Assembly (NCBI RefSeq): GCF_029910215.1
Contig: NZ_CP110395.1
Coordinates: 3,968,001 to 4,032,000, forward strand
Reading direction: 5' to 3'
Length of the DNA: 64,000 nucleotides
From: Paraburkholderia sp. D15
Lineage (GTDB): Bacteria > Pseudomonadota > Gammaproteobacteria > Burkholderiales > Burkholderiaceae
Of this stretch, positions 1-8,353 are shown piece by piece. Numbering within the stretch: position 1 is the first letter of the stretch; each line of letters starts with the position of its first letter. The notes below the pieces were generated by a model. The model was not told the origin of the DNA. It did not search any database and saw nothing but the letters and a program-made list of their open reading frames with translations. The position numbers and the translations under genes are program-made.

Positions 1-49
1 CGTCGGCGATCAGCCGGTGCGCGGGATGATGCTGGCGCAACGCGCTCAT
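1..49 (-). CDS. murE: UDP-N-acetylmuramoyl-tripeptide ligase MurE, N-terminal fragment
   Basis: Only the first 16 codons are inside the window; the gene runs off the left edge. The peptide begins MSALRQHHPAHRLIAD, which resembles the start of Burkholderia MurE. Its ATG overlaps the ftsI stop as ATGA, which implies translational coupling. MurE adds meso-diaminopimelate to UDP-MurNAc-Ala-Glu in the cytoplasm. The identity rests on this short match and on the conserved ftsI-murE order. Confidence 0.75.
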   Translation of the reverse strand, partial: MSALRQHHPAHRLIAD

Positions 50-1911
50 CGCACGACTCCCGGATGGCTCTTCGCGGTGGCGGAAATCGTCATCTTTTTA
101 GCGCCGGCGCTGGTGGAAAGTTTCTTGACCGTGGTCGGCGTGGCCGGGACGGTCGGCGCGGGCGGCGCCGAATCGTCCGACACCACCATCTGCTTGACCG
201 GCATATCCGGCGGGACATTCAGCGAACGCAGCGTATCGCCGACGATCCCCGAGAACACCGGGCCCGACACCTGGCCGCCGAAGTGGCTGCCCGCCGTCGG
301 TTCGTCGACCGACACGGCGACGACGATGCGCGGATTCGGCATCGGCGCCATGCCGACGAACGACGCGCGGTATTTGGAATGGTCGTAGCCGTGCGCACCG
401 TGCTTGTACGCGGTACCGCTCTTGCCGCCGACGCGATAGCCCGGCACCGCCGCATCCGGCGACGTGCCGCCCGGCGCGGTGACGGTTTCGAGCATCGCAC
501 GCACTTCGCGGGCGGTGGTCGGCGCGAAGATCTGCGGACCGGTGGCCGGCTGGTCGCCAGGCGTGCGGAAGATCGACACCGGCATGATTTCGCCGTCGTG
601 CGCGATCGCGGTGTAAGCGCGGCCCAGCTGGAACAGCGACACCGACAGACCGTAGCCGTACGACATGGTCGCCTGCTCGATGCGGCGCCAGCTCTTCCAC
701 GGCCGCAGACGGCCCGCCGCCGCGCCAGGGAAGCCGACCTTCGGCGCCATGCCGAGACCGATGCTGGTATACATATTCCACATCTCTTCAGGCCGGAGCT
801 GCATGGCGATCTTCGTCGCGCCGATGTTGCTCGACTTCTGGATCACGCCGCCGACGGTCAGCACGCCAAAGCCGCTGTCGTCGGTAATCGGCGCGCCGTC
901 CAGCACGAAGCGGCCGTTGCCCGTATCTACCAGTGTAGTCGGCGTGACACGGTGCAGATCGAGCGCGAGCGACACCGTGAACGGCTTCATGATCGAGCCC
1001 GGCTCGAACGTGTCGGTCAGGATGCGGTTGCGCAGCTGGTCACCGGTCAGGTGAGAACGGTCGTTCGGGTTGTACGTCGGGTAATTGACGAGCGCCAGCA
1101 CCTCGCCGGTACGCACGTCGATCACCATGGCCGCGCCGGCCTTCGCCTTGAACTTCTCGACCGCCGCTTTCAGGTTCGTGTACGCGATGTACTGGATCTT
1201 GCTGTCGATCGACAGATCCACGTCTTCGCCGTTGTGCGGCACGACCTGCTCGTCCACGTCCTCGATGATGTGGCCCATGCGGTCCTTGATCACGCGGCGG
1301 CTGCCCGATACGCCGGCGAGCAGCTTCTGGTCGCCGAGTTCGACGCCTTCCTGGCCTTCGTCTTCCACATTGGTGAAGCCGATCAGGTGGGCGGTGATCT
1401 CGCCTTCCGGGTAGAAGCGCTTGTATTCGTCGCGCGAGTAAATGCCGGGAATGTCCAGCGCCGTCACTTTTTCGGCGACATCCACCGGCACCTGGCGCTT
1501 CACGTAGACGAAGTTCTTGTCTTCCGAGAGCTTGGCGCGCAGTTCCTTATTGGTCATGCCGAGGAGCTTGCCGAGGGAGGCGAGCTTGTCCGCGCCGAGA
1601 TCGTCCGGCACCGATTCGGGAATCGCCCAGATTGCGCGCACCGGCAGACTCGTGGCGAGCACGAGCCCGTTGCGGTCGAGAATCTTGCCGCGCGTGGCCG
1701 GCAGTTCGAGACGGCGCTGATAGCGGATTTCGCCCTGCCGCTGATAGAACGCGTTGCCCGGACCCTGGATCCAGAACGCGCGCCCGGCCAGCGCGACGAA
1801 CGCCATGAACAGCAGGAACACGACGAGTTTCGAGCGCCACATCGGCAGACGCACCGACAGGATCGGATTGGCCGAGAAGGCCACGCTCTTGCGAGTCGAC
1901 GATTTTTTCAT
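46..1911 (-). CDS. ftsI: Peptidoglycan D,D-transpeptidase FtsI (PBP3)
   Basis: Septal class B penicillin-binding protein of 621 residues. A basic N-terminus is followed by one membrane segment at about residues 28-46, a pedestal domain, and a transpeptidase domain. The catalytic motifs are visible: S306-x-x-K309 (GSIMK), SSN at 360-362 and KSGT at 497-500. The start at 1911 (MKKSSTRKS) was chosen because its ATG overlaps the ftsL stop as ATGA. The reading frame stays open upstream to 2280, but that stretch only shadows ftsL. The protein crosslinks septal peptidoglycan with FtsW in the divisome. It is followed by murE, again with a 4-base overlap. Confidence 0.97.
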   Translation of the reverse strand: MKKSSTRKSVAFSANPILSVRLPMWRSKLVVFLLFMAFVALAGRAFWIQGPGNAFYQRQGEIRYQRRLELPATRGKILDRNGLVLATSLPVRAIWAIPESVPDDLGADKLASLGKLLGMTNKELRAKLSEDKNFVYVKRQVPVDVAEKVTALDIPGIYSRDEYKRFYPEGEITAHLIGFTNVEDEGQEGVELGDQKLLAGVSGSRRVIKDRMGHIIEDVDEQVVPHNGEDVDLSIDSKIQYIAYTNLKAAVEKFKAKAGAAMVIDVRTGEVLALVNYPTYNPNDRSHLTGDQLRNRILTDTFEPGSIMKPFTVSLALDLHRVTPTTLVDTGNGRFVLDGAPITDDSGFGVLTVGGVIQKSSNIGATKIAMQLRPEEMWNMYTSIGLGMAPKVGFPGAAAGRLRPWKSWRRIEQATMSYGYGLSVSLFQLGRAYTAIAHDGEIMPVSIFRTPGDQPATGPQIFAPTTAREVRAMLETVTAPGGTSPDAAVPGYRVGGKSGTAYKHGAHGYDHSKYRASFVGMAPMPNPRIVVAVSVDEPTAGSHFGGQVSGPVFSGIVGDTLRSLNVPPDMPVKQMVVSDDSAPPAPTVPATPTTVKKLSTSAGAKKMTISATAKSHPGVVR

Positions 1912-2258
1912 CGCACGCCTCCGCGACGGGTCGCCACCGGCGCCGACGCCGGACCGGAAGTCGGAATCGGCGCATCCTCGGCCTTCGCGGCGCCCGGATC
2001 GAGCGTCAGGTACTGGGTGCGGCCGGTCGTGACCGATTGCATCTTCAGCGAGTCGGTCGCGATCTGCTCGATGCGCGAGGTCTTCGACAACGCGCTCTGC
2101 TGATATTGAAGCTGCGAATAGTCCTGCTGCAGCTGGCGCTCCTGCGATTGGGCGCGCTGCAACTGGATGAATATCTGACGCTGCTGATTGGTCGCGTTCA
2201 CCACGGACAAAGCGCAACCCATCACGATGATCAGCAGGAAGATGTTGAGACGGTTCAT
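1908..2258 (-). CDS. ftsL: Cell division protein FtsL
   Basis: Small bitopic division protein of 116 residues. A short cytoplasmic tip (MNRLN) leads into one membrane helix (about residues 5-22). A Gln-rich periplasmic coiled coil follows at about residues 24-75, and then a Pro/Ala-rich tail. This is the standard FtsL architecture, a leucine-zipper-like partner of FtsB and FtsQ. It overlaps both rsmH and ftsI by 4 bases (ATGA), so it is translated within the mra/dcw operon. Assignment is by position and topology, since FtsL sequences are poorly conserved. Confidence 0.93.
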   Translation of the reverse strand: MNRLNIFLLIIVMGCALSVVNATNQQRQIFIQLQRAQSQERQLQQDYSQLQYQQSALSKTSRIEQIATDSLKMQSVTTGRTQYLTLDPGAAKAEDAPIPTSGPASAPVATRRGGVR

Positions 2259-3196
2259 GGCGCGATCCGCTCCGCCACACGCATCACGGCAGAACGGGCG
2301 CGCGGGTTGGCGGCGACTTCAGCGTCGCTCGCGAACACACGGCCGATGATTTTGAGCGGAGGGCTCGGCAGGTCGACGGCGCGGATCGGCAGACGGCGAT
2401 CCACCGCGGGCGTACTGGCGTGCGCCTGCATGAATCGCTTGACGATCCGGTCCTCGAGCGAATGAAAGCTGATGACCACCAGCCGCCCCCCTTGCTCCAA
2501 CAGCGACAACGCTGCTTCTAAAACGACTTGCAGCTCCGCAAGCTCTTGATTGATGTGAATCCGTATAGCTTGAAAGGTGCGGGTTGCCGGATCCTTACCC
2601 TTCTCACGGGTCTTGACGACGTTTGCCACGATTTGGGCAAGCTCGCCCGTGGTGACGAGAGGCCCAAGACGGTCGGACTCTGCCCGGCGAGCAACAAGCG
2701 CCTTTGCAATCTGAAAAGCAAACCGTTCTTCCCCATAATCTCGTATCACCTCCGTCAGTTCCTGCACCGTGGCCCGAGCCAGCCAGTCAGCCGCGGACTC
2801 GCCGCGCGTCGGGTCCATCCGCATGTCGAGCGGGCCGTCCGCGCGGAAGCTGAAGCCCCGCTCGGGATCGTCGATTTGCGGCGACGATATGCCCAGATCC
2901 AGTAATACGCCCGACACCCGCCCTACCCCACGCTCCGCGACCGCGGTGCGCAGTGAAGCAAAACTCTCGTGCACGATGCAAAAGCGCGGATCCGCGATCT
3001 GCTGCGCCGTGGCGATGGCGAGCGGGTCTTTGTCGAACGCGATCAGACGGCCCGACTCCGACAGCTTCTCCAACACCAGGCGGCTGTGACCGCCGCGCCC
3101 GAATGTACCGTCCACATACACGCCGTCCGCGCGATTCACCAGCGCGCCGACCGCTTCATCCAACAGCACCGTGCGATGCTGATATTCGTTTCCCAT
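2255..3196 (-). CDS. rsmH: 16S rRNA (cytosine1402-N4)-methyltransferase RsmH
   Basis: RsmH (MraW), 313 residues, methylates N4 of C1402 in the 16S rRNA P site using S-adenosylmethionine. Visible signatures are the SAM-binding motif [12 protein letters not shown] near residues 27-38, the [10 protein letters not shown] motif, and [10 protein letters not shown] near the C-terminus. The start at 3196 ([10 protein letters not shown]) matches the family; an in-frame ATG four codons upstream is possible but less likely. The gene is 28 bases downstream of mraZ and overlaps ftsL, as in other dcw clusters. Confidence 0.96.
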   Translation of the reverse strand: MGNEYQHRTVLLDEAVGALVNRADGVYVDGTFGRGGHSRLVLEKLSESGRLIAFDKDPLAIATAQQIADPRFCIVHESFASLRTAVAERGVGRVSGVLLDLGISSPQIDDPERGFSFRADGPLDMRMDPTRGESAADWLARATVQELTEVIRDYGEERFAFQIAKALVARRAESDRLGPLVTTGELAQIVANVVKTREKGKDPATRTFQAIRIHINQELAELQVVLEAALSLLEQGGRLVVISFHSLEDRIVKRFMQAHASTPAVDRRLPIRAVDLPSPPLKIIGRVFASDAEVAANPRARSAVMRVAERIAP

Positions 3197-3224
3197 CGCA
3201 GGTGCCATATCTAGTAAGCCGCGA

Positions 3225-3653
3225 TCAGAACGTGAAATTCTTTAACGCTTCGGGCATGCCCTCGGCGATGGCCGCCTGTTCCTTCGCGGCGTAAATCTGT
3301 GCGTCCCATAACTCGAAGTGACGGCCCATACCGAGCAGATTCACTTCCTTTTCCAGCGAACCGGCCGCGCGCAACTCCGGCGACACGAGCACACGCCCTG
3401 CGCCGTCCATATCCACATCCATTGCATTGCCGAGAAAAATGCGCTTCCACCAGGCTGCGTTCATGGGCAGCTTGTCGACCTTGTCGCGGAAGATTTCCCA
3501 TTCCGGGCGCGGAAAGAGCAACAGGCAGCCGTCCGGGTGCTTGGTGATCGTCACCCGGCCCTCTGCCTGTGTTTGCAGCGCATCCCGATAGCGAGACGGA
3601 ATCGACATCCGCCCTTTCGCATCGAGCGTCAGCGCCGACGCCCCTTGGAACAC
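3225..3653 (-). CDS. mraZ: Transcriptional regulator MraZ
   Basis: MraZ, 142 residues, first gene of the dcw cluster. It contains two SpoVT/AbrB-like halves; [14 protein letters not shown] in the first and [13 protein letters not shown] in the second are the DNA-binding signatures. I chose a GTG start at 3653. It gives the family length ([15 protein letters not shown]), and a GGGGAGA ribosome-binding site lies about 5 bases upstream. The frame continues upstream but without a better site. MraZ is known in E. coli to repress its own operon by binding repeated TGGG boxes; matching boxes lie at 3785-3819. Confidence 0.95.
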   Translation of the reverse strand: MFQGASALTLDAKGRMSIPSRYRDALQTQAEGRVTITKHPDGCLLLFPRPEWEIFRDKVDKLPMNAAWWKRIFLGNAMDVDMDGAGRVLVSPELRAAGSLEKEVNLLGMGRHFELWDAQIYAAKEQAAIAEGMPEALKNFTF

Positions 3654-3784
3654 TTCGCTCTCCCCTGTCGATCCGGTCTCGCGCTGTGCGCCGACCCGAT
3701 CCCCATGCAATCCGATTGCCGTTGCGGCGCTTTTCGCGTCCGCTACCCGATTCTTGAAAATCTACCCGAAACCACCCGTGAGAT

Positions 3785-3819
3785 CACACAAAAATACACT
3801 TTCTCACACTGTCTCCCAC
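3785..3819 (-). promoter_or_regulatory. MraZ operator: four boxes at 10-bp spacing
   Basis: Read on the minus strand there are four GTG-type pentamers: GTGGG (3819-3815), GTGTG (3809-3805), GTGTA (3799-3795) and GTGTG (3789-3785). Each begins exactly 10 bp after the previous one. This phasing matches the known MraZ target (repeats of about 5 bp separated by 5 bp). The first box overlaps the promoter -10 element. Function is inferred. Confidence 0.82.
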
Positions 3820-3846
3820 TTTAGAGGAACGCTAAAGGAGGGTCAA
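3818..3846 (-). promoter_or_regulatory. Sigma-70-type promoter of the mraZ/dcw operon
   Basis: On the minus strand a -35 element TTGACC (3846-3841) and a -10 element TAAAGT (3823-3818) are separated by exactly 17 bp. Transcription would start near 3811, giving a leader of about 158 bases before the mraZ GTG. The -10 runs directly into the first MraZ box, consistent with autorepression by occlusion. Confidence 0.75.
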
Positions 3847-4139
3847 GGGAGATAGGCGCTTTTTGAGCGAATTTTGTTTGTTAGAACAAGGACTTAGCGC
3901 GACTCCTTCACGTCAGACATAAAACGGAAAACCGTTATAAATGAATGAGCTAGTGCAACTTGTGAAGGTGATACGTGAAAAGTGCGGGCGAACAGCGCGG
4001 AATGTAAGAGATCGTGAGGCGGGATCGTGCGGGGTCGGCGGGGGTTTTGGGTGGCTGAACGGGACAACGCGCGGAGCGTCGTCCCACTTTCAGCGATGCG
4101 GGTGATTTAAGGCGGTTTTCAGCGCGGTCTTATGCGTTC
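3847..4139. other. Intergenic region between mraZ promoter and coq7
   Basis: No gene is seen. The stretch next to the mra promoter is AT-richer than the surroundings (3855-3960), which would suit an upstream activating region. I see no convincing terminator for coq7 here. Confidence 0.5.
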
Positions 4140-4778
4140 TTATATGTAATAGGCAGTTCGCGTCATGACTTTCGATACCGCGCGCATCAACGCGCGCGCC
4201 GGCATCGGCAACTCGATACCGCCGGCATCCATGGCGGCCTTGCCGTGCTCGACCTCATCCACTCGCATCTGCTCGACGATTGCACGCGACTCGTGGTCGG
4301 CGGCGGGCAACTGATCGAGGTGACTATCCAGATGCTGCTCGACCTGGCGCTCGGTTTCCGCCATGAAGCCGAGGCTGACGCGATCACCCAGACGGCCGGC
4401 GGCCAGACCGATCGCCAACGCGCCGGTGTACCACAGCGGGTTCAGCAAACTCGGACGCGAATCGAGCGCCTCGAGACGTTTCGCGGTCCACGCGAGATGA
4501 TCCTCTTCCTCGACGGCCGCGCGATCGAACACGGCTCGTAGCGAGGGCGATCGGGTCGCGAGCTTTTGCGCCTGGTAAAGCGCCTGCGCGCATACCTCGC
4601 CGACGTGATTCACGCGCATCAATCCAGCGGCATGCGCACGCTCTGCGGGTGAGAGTTCGGGAGCCTCTGCGCTCACCGTCGATTCTTGCGGAACCGGTAA
4701 TGGACGACTCATCCGCGACACGCCGGTCATTGAGCGTAAACCCCGATCAAACTCGCTAATCAACTCGTCCAGAAACAT
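4140..4778 (-). CDS. coq7: Ubiquinone biosynthesis hydroxylase Coq7 (demethoxyubiquinone monooxygenase)
   Basis: Di-iron monooxygenase of 212 residues that hydroxylates 2-polyprenyl-3-methyl-6-methoxy-1,4-benzoquinone in aerobic ubiquinone synthesis, at the membrane. The ferritin-like ligands are visible: E61 in NHVGE, E91-x-x-H94 in EEEDH, a central E in [10 protein letters not shown], and a C-terminal E-x-x-H in DEVEHG. A GGGAG ribosome-binding site lies 8 bases before the ATG. The gene is monocistronic as far as can be seen. It occupies the step taken by UbiF in E. coli. Confidence 0.95.
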   Translation of the reverse strand: MFLDELISEFDRGLRSMTGVSRMSRPLPVPQESTVSAEAPELSPAERAHAAGLMRVNHVGEVCAQALYQAQKLATRSPSLRAVFDRAAVEEEDHLAWTAKRLEALDSRPSLLNPLWYTGALAIGLAAGRLGDRVSLGFMAETERQVEQHLDSHLDQLPAADHESRAIVEQMRVDEVEHGKAAMDAGGIELPMPARALMRAVSKVMTRTAYYI

Positions 4779-5081
4779 TCAGCACTCCCTCATCCGACAA
4801 CTGGGCCGCTACAGCCACAAGCCCGTGCGACAAGGCTTTGCGGGCGAAAATCGACGCCGCGAAAACCTTTAACGCGCATGAAATTCACGGCCAATTCCTG
4901 ATTTTAGACCATGTTGCGTAAACGAAACAGGAGCGTTCCAGGCGGTCTCCTTTTTCTTTGTGCCATGTATGCCTTTTGTTACATTACGTGCAACTTCTCG
5001 CGAAGTTGGAACCAGCAAGGCCTCAACGCCAGACAAATATTCGCCTTGTATAAAAGATTCGTAATCCTTGGAGATCATTCG
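4779..5081. other. Divergent intergenic region between coq7 and the porin gene
   Basis: No gene is seen. The porin frame stays open upstream to 4911 by chance, but the signal peptide starts at 5082. A perfect hairpin, CAACTTC (4991-4997) / GAAGTTG (5002-5008) with a TCGC loop, lies about 74 bases before the porin ATG. A TATAAA element at 5049-5054 is a possible -10 but has no good -35. Confidence 0.5.
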
Positions 5082-6275
5082 ATGAAAAAGTCGCTTCTCG
5101 CTCTCGCAGCATTGGGCGCATTCGCAGGCGTCGCACATGCACAGAGCAGCGTGACCCTGTACGGCATTATTGATGAAGGCTTCAACATGACCACCAACGT
5201 CAAGACGCCGACGGGTGGTCAACATCTGTACAACCTGTCCAGCGGCGTGCTGCAGGGCTCGCGTTGGGGCCTGCGCGGCACGGAAGATCTGGGCGGCGGT
5301 CTGAAGGCAGTCTTCGTGTTGGAAAATGGCTTTGACGTGAACAGCGGCAAGCTGGGTCAAGGCGGCCTGATGTTCGGTCGTCAAGCTTACGTCGGTCTGT
5401 CGAGCCAGTTCGGCACGGTGACGGCTGGTCGTCAGTACGACTCCGTCGTCGACTACGTCGGTCCGCTGGAAGTCGGCGACCAGTGGGGCGGCTACATCGC
5501 TGCTCACCCGGGCGACATCGACAACTTCAACAACGCGTACCGCACCAACAACACGGTCAAGTACACGAGCGCGAACTACGGCGGCCTGACGTTCGGCGGC
5601 ACGTACAGCTTCGGCGGCGTTGCAGGCAACTTCTCGTCGAACCAGATCTGGTCGTTGGGCGCTGGCTATAACAACGGCCCCCTCGTTCTTGGCCTCGGTT
5701 ACTTGAACGCACGTACCCCGTCGGCATCGGGCGGTCTGTTCAACAACGGCGGCACGGCTACGGCAGCGAACGCGGCTGTGACCTCGCCGGTCTACGCTGG
5801 CTTCCAGTCGGCTAACACGTACCAGGTGATCGGTGCTGGCGGCGCGTACACGTTCGGCGCTGCAACGATCGGTGCAACGTACTCGAACATCCGCTTCGGC
5901 AACCTGGGTGCATCGTACTCGGCTGCTGCGCTGAACGCGTACAAGGGTCAATCGGCTACGTTCAACAACGCCGAACTCAACTTCAAGTATCAGTTGACCC
6001 CGGCATTGCTGGTCGGCGCAGCGTATGACTACACGCGCGGCGTGTCGATCGCTGGCGCATCGCGCGCTCAGTACCACCAAGGCGCAGTCGGCGTGGATTA
6101 CTTCCTGTCCAAGCGTACCGACGTGTACGTGACGGGTGTGTACCAACACGCTCTGGGCGACACGCTGGCAGCAGACGGCACGGTCACGGCAGCAACGGCT
6201 GGCATCAACGGTCTGACGGGTTCGTCGAACCAGAACCAGTTCACGGCGCGCGTCGGTATCCGCCACAAGTTCTAA
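5082..6275 (+). CDS. Outer-membrane porin, Gram-negative general porin family
   Basis: Trimeric 16-strand beta-barrel porin of 397 residues. A signal peptide, MKKSLLALAALGAFAGVAHA, is followed by mature QSSVTLYGIIDEGF, typical of Burkholderia/Neisseria porins. The protein ends in HKF with the C-terminal Phe needed for Bam-mediated insertion. GGLKAVFVLENGFD and GRQAYVGLSS.FGTVTAGRQYD are porin signatures. A TTGGAGA ribosome-binding site lies 8 bases upstream. The gene stands alone with its own terminator. Substrate specificity cannot be read from the sequence. Confidence 0.95.
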   Translation: MKKSLLALAALGAFAGVAHAQSSVTLYGIIDEGFNMTTNVKTPTGGQHLYNLSSGVLQGSRWGLRGTEDLGGGLKAVFVLENGFDVNSGKLGQGGLMFGRQAYVGLSSQFGTVTAGRQYDSVVDYVGPLEVGDQWGGYIAAHPGDIDNFNNAYRTNNTVKYTSANYGGLTFGGTYSFGGVAGNFSSNQIWSLGAGYNNGPLVLGLGYLNARTPSASGGLFNNGGTATAANAAVTSPVYAGFQSANTYQVIGAGGAYTFGAATIGATYSNIRFGNLGASYSAAALNAYKGQSATFNNAELNFKYQLTPALLVGAAYDYTRGVSIAGASRAQYHQGAVGVDYFLSKRTDVYVTGVYQHALGDTLAADGTVTAATAGINGLTGSSNQNQFTARVGIRHKF

Positions 6276-6301
6276 TAAGTCGTAAAAACGCAGTTTGTCT
6301 C

Positions 6302-6327
6302 AAAGGCGCCTTCGGGCGCCTTTTTTT
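6302..6327 (+). terminator. Rho-independent terminator of the porin gene
   Basis: Stem AAAGGCGCC / GGCGCCTTT with a TTCG tetraloop, continuing into seven T residues, 26 bases after the porin stop. Confidence 0.93.
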
Positions 6328-6412
6328 ATGCTTCGCGTTTTCGCTTGTCTCTGGCGATTGGGAATGCGCAATGGTCGTGGGTCATCCGGTAATTGATGGC
6401 ACAGCATCAAGC

Positions 6413-6448
6413 AAAAGGCCCGGCGGACTCTCGTCGCTGCCGGGCCTT
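6413..6448 (-). terminator. Rho-independent terminator of fadD
   Basis: Inverted repeat AAGGCCCGGC (6415-6424) / GCCGGGCCTT (6439-6448). On the minus strand it ends in TTTT, about 85 bases beyond the fadD stop. Confidence 0.8.
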
Positions 6449-6533
6449 CCCTTTCCTGTGCCTGCCTGACCTGAACGCTGAAAGACAGGTTGCGTTTCGT
6501 GTCGTACTTATCGCCGGGTTGAACTGACTGCGC

Positions 6534-8207
6534 TTACGCCCGGCCGTCGCGCAACTCGCGACGCAGAATCTTACCGACGTTGCTCTTCGGCAGTTCCGTG
6601 CGGAACTCGACGATCTTCGGCCGCTTGTAGCCGGTCAACTGCGTCTTGCAGAACGCAAAGATATCCGCGTCGGTCAGCGCCTGATCCTTCTTCACGACAA
6701 ACAGCTTCACGGCCTCGCCCGAATGCTGATCGGGGACCCCAACCGCCGCGACTTCGAACACGCCCGGCAGTTTCGCGACCACGTCCTCGATTTCGTTCGG
6801 GTAGACGTTGAAGCCCGACACCAGAATCATGTCCTTCTTCCGGTCGACGATCTTGACGAAACCGCCGTCGTTCATGAAGCCGACGTCGCCCGATTTGAAG
6901 AAGCCGTCCGCGGTCATTACCTTCGCCGTTTCGTCCGGCCGGTTCCAGTAGCCCGCCATCACCTGCGGTCCGCGAATGCAGATCTCGCCGGGCTGCCCGA
7001 GCGGCACTTCGTTGCCGTCGTCGTCGCGAATCGAGATTTCGGTCGACGGAAGCGGCAGGCCGATCGTCCCGCTGTATTCGGTCACGGTCACCGGATTGCA
7101 GGTCACGCACGGCGACGTTTCCGACAAACCATAGCCCTCGATAATCGGCGTATGCGTGTGTTCGTACCAGCGTTTAGCCACCGCCTCCTGCACCGCCATG
7201 CCGCCACCGTTCGCGGCGAGCAGCTTCGAGAAGTCGAGCTTGTGGAAATCCGGACTGTTCAGCATCGCGTTGTACAGCGTGTTGACTGCGGGAATCGTCG
7301 TAATCGCATAGCCCTGCAACGACTTGATCATGCCCGGAATATCGCGCGGATTCGGGATCAACACACCGAGGCCGCCCGTGCGGATGGTCAGCAGGCCGCA
7401 CACGGTCAATGCGAACACGTGATAGAGCGGCAACGCGACGACGGTGATGAATTGATCGATATCCGTGCGGCCGGAGCGAACCGGATCGAGCCAGATTTCC
7501 GACTGCAGCACGTTGGCGATCAGATTCCGATGCAGCAGCGTCGCGCCCTTGGCGACGCCGGTCGTGCCGCCGGTGTACTGGAGAAACGCGACATCGTCCG
7601 GACCTTGCTGAACGGCCTTGAAACTCTGCCGGCCGCCCTCGGAAATCGCGGTGTTGAATTTGACGTGGCCCGGCAGATTCCAAGCCGGCACCATCTTCTT
7701 CACGCGCCGCACGACGAAATTGACGAGCGTGCCCTTGAGGCCCATCAAATCGCCCATCGCGGCGACAATGACGTGCTTCACCGCCGTATTGCGCACGATC
7801 TCCTGCAACGTGACCGCGAAGTTCTCCAGCAGGATGATCGCTTCCGCGCCGCTGTCTTTCAGCTGATGTTCAAGCTCGCGCGGCGTATAGAGTGGGTTCA
7901 CGTTCACGACCACATACCCGGCGCGCAGGATCGCGGCGATCGCCACCGGATACTGCAGCACGTTCGGCATCATGATCGCGATACGCGAGCCGCGCGCGAG
8001 TCCCTTCGACTGAAACCACGCAGCCAGTTTGCGCGACAGCGCGTCGAGCTCGCCGTAACTGATCTGCTTGCCCATGCAGACGAACGCCGGCTTGACGCGG
8101 TGTTCGCGGAAGGCTTCTTCAAGCAGTTCGGCGACCGACGAATAGCGGGTCGGGTCGATCTCTGCGGGAACGCCGGGCGGATAGGATTTCAGCCAGATTT
8201 TGTCCAT
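6534..8207 (-). CDS. fadD: Long-chain fatty acid-CoA ligase (AMP-forming)
   Basis: Acyl-adenylate-forming enzyme of 557 residues. It activates fatty acids with ATP and CoA for beta-oxidation, at the inner face of the membrane. The phosphate-binding loop YTGGTTGVAKGA is at 211-222. The acyl-adenylate motif GYGLSETSP follows mid-protein, then the hinge GDVGFM..GG. The C-terminal catalytic Lys is in NVGKILRREL. Length and motifs fit FadD. A CAGGAGA ribosome-binding site lies 6 bases before the ATG. Transcription may read in from the oxidoreductase gene 146 bases upstream. Confidence 0.92.
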   Translation of the reverse strand: MDKIWLKSYPPGVPAEIDPTRYSSVAELLEEAFREHRVKPAFVCMGKQISYGELDALSRKLAAWFQSKGLARGSRIAIMMPNVLQYPVAIAAILRAGYVVVNVNPLYTPRELEHQLKDSGAEAIILLENFAVTLQEIVRNTAVKHVIVAAMGDLMGLKGTLVNFVVRRVKKMVPAWNLPGHVKFNTAISEGGRQSFKAVQQGPDDVAFLQYTGGTTGVAKGATLLHRNLIANVLQSEIWLDPVRSGRTDIDQFITVVALPLYHVFALTVCGLLTIRTGGLGVLIPNPRDIPGMIKSLQGYAITTIPAVNTLYNAMLNSPDFHKLDFSKLLAANGGGMAVQEAVAKRWYEHTHTPIIEGYGLSETSPCVTCNPVTVTEYSGTIGLPLPSTEISIRDDDGNEVPLGQPGEICIRGPQVMAGYWNRPDETAKVMTADGFFKSGDVGFMNDGGFVKIVDRKKDMILVSGFNVYPNEIEDVVAKLPGVFEVAAVGVPDQHSGEAVKLFVVKKDQALTDADIFAFCKTQLTGYKRPKIVEFRTELPKSNVGKILRRELRDGRA

Positions 8208-8353
8208 GCAGCGTCTCCTGATTTATTTTCGAATGGTCGTGCTAAAAACGCATCGTAGCATGCTCACCTCTTTGCTATTCGCGAAAAGCGCGTGGGTTAG
8301 ACTGCGGCCTCGAACCGCGTCCAGCGCGGCGCCGCAGGGTAATTGAAGGTCGG

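Noticed and set aside
1912..2280. N-terminal extension of FtsI
   Set aside because: The stretch is the out-of-frame shadow of ftsL; the ATG at 1911 overlaps the ftsL stop as ATGA and gives a normal FtsI N-terminus.
4911..5081. N-terminal extension of the porin frame by 57 codons
   Set aside because: The frame is open by chance; a canonical signal peptide with a ribosome-binding site starts at 5082.
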